From: Planctomycetia bacterium
Lineage (GTDB): Bacteria > Planctomycetota > Phycisphaerae > UBA1845 > UTPLA1
Reading direction: 5' to 3'
Length of the DNA stretch: 64,000 nucleotides
Assembly (NCBI GenBank): GCA_015075745.1
Contig: JABTTW010000001.1
Coordinates: forward strand, 3,100,001 to 3,164,000
The notes below the pieces were generated by a model, which was not told the origin of the DNA, searched no databases, and worked only from the letters and a program-made list of their open reading frames with translations. The translations under genes were made by a program, and so were the position numbers. Below, piece after piece: positions 60,621 to 64,000 of this stretch. How positions within the stretch are numbered: position 1 is the stretch's first letter; the number at the start of each line of letters is the position of its first letter.

Positions 60621-62894
60621 ATGGACGGATCCAAAAAGTCGCTGGAAGATTTCGATCTCTCGGTTGAATCGCCGGACACCACGGTGGTCGGCATCGTGGA
60701 GCCGCCCCCGCCCAAGCTTCCGGAGGCGCTGGTCGAAGCGCTGAGTGGTTACCGCGTCATCCGAAAGATCAGCGAGCACCCGGGCAGCATCGTCTTCAAG
60801 GCCGAAGACCAGGATGCCGGCAAGCTCGTGATCGTGAAAGTGGTCGACGGTAATCCCGACCGGGCCGCGGAGTTTCCCATCTCCCGCAAGCTCGACATCG
60901 AACGCCTAAAGCACATGCGGCACCCGTGTCTTGCGTCCATCGTCGATGTCGGGACCACCAGTGACGGCCAGCACTTCTTCGTCTCGGAGGCCATTCGCGG
61001 ACAGGCGATGCTGGAATTCGCCAAGACCCACCACCTGTCGGTCGAGGAGCGAATCAAGCTCTTTGTGAAGGTGTGCAGCGCGGTCGAGCGACTACATCAA
61101 AACGGCATTGTCCATCGCGATTTGCGGCCGTCGAACATTCTCATCGGGGCGCGAGGCGAACCCCGCCTGACCGGCGTCGGCGTTGCCTCATTGACGGACT
61201 TTGACCTCGGATTCCCCATGGGCCAGGTCTCGCCGCGCGAATCTCGCATTTTCTACACCTATCGAAGCCCTGAACAGGTGCGCGGCGTCGGCCTCGACGT
61301 CGATACGCGCAGCGATGTATATGTCCTGGGCGTTCTACTGTTCGAATTGCTCACGAATCAACCGCCCTACGATGTCGAAGTCGAGGGCAACAGTGAAATA
61401 TTCAAAGTGATATCCGAGGTCGTCCCCGAATGCGGCGAACTGGAATCCGCCAAGTGGCCTCGCGGGGTCAAGTCGGTGCTGATGAAGGCGCTGGAGAAGG
61501 TGCCGGATAAGCGCTATCAAAGCGTCGGAGCGATGATTCTCGATCTGACCCACGCGATCGGTGACCGCTCGGGCGGCATTCGCGTGGGCGCCGGCCAGTC
61601 AGGCGTCGCGCCGATCGTCCTTCTGGCCGCTGCGATGTTCATGCTGGCGGTCGGCGCATTTGCCGCGGGCGCACTGCTGTCACCGGGCGTGCGTGAGATG
61701 CTACCTGCGAAAGTCCAGGCGATGATCCCGCCCGCGACTACCGTCGCACCGACCCTGCCGCCCGTGCGAATTGCCAATCCGGTATCGGAAGAGCTCAAGA
61801 AGCGCGCCGCCGAACTCGAGGCCGCGCAACTTGTCGCCGCCGAGCAGCGTGACCTTGCCATCCGCAAGAGGGACGCCGAGAAGAAGCGCCGCCTTGCCGT
61901 CGAGGAGGAAAGCCAGCGGCTGGCCGCCACGATCGGCAAGCTGCAGAGCGAAATCGGCCAACTGAGCGAGAAGGTGACATCTGCACAGGCCAGCACCGAT
62001 CAGGCCGCCGACATCTCCCGGTTCCTCGTCAACATCTTCGGCCTGCATGCCACGGACGAATTGAGTTTGCGATCGCCGTCCGCCATCGACCTGCTTGATG
62101 CCGCGAACAAAGAAGCCCTGCGCCGGTTTGCCAAGGATCCGAAATCGCTGGCGACGGTCCTGAGTCATCTTGGCGCCGCGTATGGCGGGCTTGGCGCTCA
62201 CGGCAAGGGCGTGGAGCTGTTGCGGCGCGCTCTGGCGATTCGACAGAAAGAACTGGGCGACAATGACTCCGAGACCATCTCGCTGATGAATGATCTCGCG
62301 GCCCAGTTGTACAATCAGGGTGAACTGGCCGAGGGCGAGCCGATCTGCCGGCAACTGGTCGAGCTATCCTCGAAGTCCTTTGGCAATGAGGACGAGCGAA
62401 CGCTCACCGCCGTAAACAATCTTGCCCAGATCGAGTACGGCCTCGGCAAGCTCGACGAGGCGGAGAAGAACTTCCGCCGGGCCATGAAGGGCCGCAAAAA
62501 GGTCTTTGGAGAAGGCGACGCCCGAACGGCGACGACCACCTACCAACTCGCGGTCGTCCTCTTTGAGCGCGGCAAGCTGGCGAAGGCGGAACCGTTCTTC
62601 CGCAAGGCGCTGAAGACCTTTGAAAAGACGCTCCCCTCCGGACACAGCCTGATCTCGACCGCGCGAAGCAGCCTCGGCGGGATCATGGTCTCTCTTGGCA
62701 GATTCGACGAAGCGGAACCGTTTCTGCTGAAGAGCTACGAACAGCTCAAGGCCACGGTCGGTCCCGACCATCCAACCAGCCGGGCGACCATCAACCGGAT
62801 CATCTCCATGTACACGCTGTGGAATAAACCCGGTGAGGCGGCGAAGTGGCGAGAGCGGGTCGGCCGGGTGACCGTCAGCGGCCCGGAGTCGTGA
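60621..62894 (+). CDS. Pseudokinase / transmembrane / TPR protein
   Basis: 757 residues, 20 bases after the secretin stop. An Hanks-type kinase fold spans ~43-315: Lys73 and the catalytic HRDLRPSN (Asp167, Asn172) are kept, and SPEQ (~216) is the APE-like motif. The Gly-rich loop is degenerate (ISEHPGSIV). The DFG motif reads GVG (185-187), losing the Mg-binding Asp, so this is probably inactive or metal-independent. A helix at ~330-355, a coiled coil at ~400-460 and about six kinesin-light-chain-like TPRs (~485-735) follow. It is likely a membrane scaffold that binds partners of the secretin. A Rho-independent terminator follows. Confidence 0.85.
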   Translation: MDGSKKSLEDFDLSVESPDTTVVGIVEPPPPKLPEALVEALSGYRVIRKISEHPGSIVFKAEDQDAGKLVIVKVVDGNPDRAAEFPISRKLDIERLKHMRHPCLASIVDVGTTSDGQHFFVSEAIRGQAMLEFAKTHHLSVEERIKLFVKVCSAVERLHQNGIVHRDLRPSNILIGARGEPRLTGVGVASLTDFDLGFPMGQVSPRESRIFYTYRSPEQVRGVGLDVDTRSDVYVLGVLLFELLTNQPPYDVEVEGNSEIFKVISEVVPECGELESAKWPRGVKSVLMKALEKVPDKRYQSVGAMILDLTHAIGDRSGGIRVGAGQSGVAPIVLLAAAMFMLAVGAFAAGALLSPGVREMLPAKVQAMIPPATTVAPTLPPVRIANPVSEELKKRAAELEAAQLVAAEQRDLAIRKRDAEKKRRLAVEEESQRLAATIGKLQSEIGQLSEKVTSAQASTDQAADISRFLVNIFGLHATDELSLRSPSAIDLLDAANKEALRRFAKDPKSLATVLSHLGAAYGGLGAHGKGVELLRRALAIRQKELGDNDSETISLMNDLAAQLYNQGELAEGEPICRQLVELSSKSFGNEDERTLTAVNNLAQIEYGLGKLDEAEKNFRRAMKGRKKVFGEGDARTATTTYQLAVVLFERGKLAKAEPFFRKALKTFEKTLPSGHSLISTARSSLGGIMVSLGRFDEAEPFLLKSYEQLKATVGPDHPTSRATINRIISMYTLWNKPGEAAKWRERVGRVTVSGPES

Positions 62895-62964
62895 GTCTCA
62901 AAGAACCAGCGCCGGGCTCAAATGGAGACGGCGCGGGCCTGATTCCCATTTCCTTCTATCATGA

Positions 62965-63000
62965 AAAAGGGAACCTCTGAAATAACAGAGGTTCCCTTTT
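62965..63000. terminator. Bidirectional Rho-independent terminator
   Basis: AAAAGGGAACCTCTG, loop AAATAA, CAGAGGTTCCCTTTT: a perfect 15-bp stem with an A run on the left and a T run on the right. It serves the pseudokinase gene and, in reverse, the convergent PEP-CTERM gene. Confidence 0.95.
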
Positions 63001-63037
63001 CTTGATTACCAGTTAAATCGAGCGATCTGATGCCGGA

Positions 63038-64000
63038 TTAAAGCATCCGTCGTCGGCGAATCAACATCGACGCGCCGAGGAGCGCCAACACCGCCGTTGC
63101 CGGCTCAGGTATCTCGATCATGAACGCGCCGTCAAGACCATTGGAAAGAGTACCCTCGAAAATAACCCACTGGCCATTGTCACTCATGGAAATGTTGGAT
63201 TCGACGCCGGAGATGGCGCTCAGTGTGAAACCGTCGATCAAGGTCACGCCCTCTTGAACGATCAATTGATCGTTCCAGAAGATTCCGGTGTCTCGGGTGG
63301 TGTCGGGGTCGTTCCAGTCGCCCCACCAGATAACGTTGCCGCTGTCGTCGATGTTGATCGATCCGCTGCCGAAGCTGGTGAAGTTGAAGACGCCGCCGAT
63401 CGAGGCGAGGCTCATGCCTTCGCGGGCGATGACATCGACGCCGTTGCGCACGATCAATGCATCGTCGGAAGTGCTGCCGTCCAGATCAGCAAGGGCGGCC
63501 CAGGCGCCGGAATTGTTCATGTCGATGGCGCCGGGTGCGGAGGTACCCCAGTTGCGGCCGCCGACTGGCGAAGGCTGACCTTCGCGCATCAGAATGTCGA
63601 AGCCGACCCCGTTGTATCGCGCGGTGATCGTGTCGTCCGTCGTCGCACCATCGATATCCGCGACGAACATGATGTGGCCGCTGTCGTTGAGCGCCATGTC
63701 GTGCGGGCCGGTCTGAAAATCGGTAATCGAGCGACCCGCGACCAGGGTCTGGTCACCTTCGCCGAGGATTCGCGTTTGTACGAAGGAGAACGGATTGACC
63801 GTGACAATGGCGCGATCGACGGAGCTGGTCACGTTGGGATCGTCGATGCTCGCCATGACCGCGACGAGATTGTTATTGTTGATCTTGGTCTCAAAGAAGC
63901 CAATGTACGGCGTATTCGGGCCAAAGCCGGCGGCCGTCGCGATGTCGCTCTCCTGGATGAGCAGATCGTTGTTGTAATACACGCCGGAATCGTTATTCGT
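63038..64000 (-). CDS. PEP-CTERM surface protein, N-terminus outside the window
   Basis: The frame continues past base 64000 on the minus strand, so only the C-terminal ~320 residues are seen. They are beta-rich with repeated motifs (VNPFSFVQTRILGEGDQTLVAG, TDDTITARYNGVGFDILMREGQPSP, TSDDALIVRNGVDVIAREGMSL), about one per 60-70 residues, a pattern of planctomycete choice-of-anchor surface proteins. The end is the canonical sorting signal IPEPATAVLALLGASMLIRRRRML: PEP, hydrophobic helix, Arg cluster, processed by an exosortase. No exosortase gene is in the window. Confidence 0.88.
   Translation of the reverse strand, partial: TNNDSGVYYNNDLLIQESDIATAAGFGPNTPYIGFFETKINNNNLVAVMASIDDPNVTSSVDRAIVTVNPFSFVQTRILGEGDQTLVAGRSITDFQTGPHDMALNDSGHIMFVADIDGATTDDTITARYNGVGFDILMREGQPSPVGGRNWGTSAPGAIDMNNSGAWAALADLDGSTSDDALIVRNGVDVIAREGMSLASIGGVFNFTSFGSGSINIDDSGNVIWWGDWNDPDTTRDTGIFWNDQLIVQEGVTLIDGFTLSAISGVESNISMSDNGQWVIFEGTLSNGLDGAFMIEIPEPATAVLALLGASMLIRRRRML

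Noticed and set aside
61972..61982. AAGGTGACAT in the pseudokinase gene as a fourth copy of the dispersed repeat
   Set aside because: Only a 10-base match inside a coding coiled coil, without the second GTTGGGGC block at the fixed distance.

Overview
The window is a GC-rich bacterial chromosome segment that most likely comes from a planctomycete, perhaps a Phycisphaerae-type lineage. The clues are: a DUF1559-type prepilin with its DGH tail motif, a PEP-CTERM protein, small proteins ending in a CxxCGY...CPECG zinc ribbon, two TMTC-like membrane/TPR proteins, a MoxR-DUF58-transglutaminase operon, and very large thrombospondin-type-3 (TSP3) surface proteins. Frequent GTG/TTG starts fit this. No rRNA, tRNA, insertion sequence, prophage or CRISPR array was recognised.

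Layout. 0-8.3 kb: a 5'-truncated Pro/Ser-rich protein, a VanZ-like membrane protein, a secreted PDZ/hydrolase-fold protein that lacks its serine nucleophile, and two tandem related secreted proteins. 8.3-15.3 kb: housekeeping genes (trpD, nucleoside hydrolase, a CopZ-like chaperone with a CopA-like copper ATPase, ribF, an NrnA-like phosphoesterase). 15.3-20.8 kb: a haem-binding membrane protein, then MoxR, DUF58 and a TgpA-like transglutaminase. 20.8-30 kb: a TSP3 surface protein, a coiled-coil protein, a TMTC-like protein, pssA-psd for phosphatidylethanolamine synthesis, a prepilin and a zinc-ribbon protein. 30-35.3 kb: a repeat-rich non-coding area, a cytosolic histidine kinase, a Fpg/Nei glycosylase and coiled-coil or Cys-rich proteins.

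35.4-48.9 kb is the most distinctive part. Four calcium-repeat surface proteins occupy about 13 kb. They carry MopE-like, lamin-tail-like, TSP3, cohesin-like, HYR-like and dockerin-like modules, and one of them holds 20 near-identical 33-34-residue CGCG units. Two of them share a recently duplicated cohesin-like N-terminus. Together they look like a calcium-dependent extracellular assembly.

48.9-53.3 kb: two Hsp20 genes behind an excellent sigma-54 promoter, metK, and a fused sugar dehydrogenase/acyltransferase of the WbpB-WbpD type. 53.3-54.7 kb: short palindromic and dispersed repeats around a type II toxin-antitoxin pair whose promoter predicts a leaderless transcript. 54.7-62.9 kb: a second TMTC-like protein, a CpaE-like ATPase, and divergently a PilZ protein, a CpaC-like secretin and a pseudokinase-TPR membrane protein. 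This last group resembles part of a Tad-type secretion locus. The window ends inside a PEP-CTERM protein.
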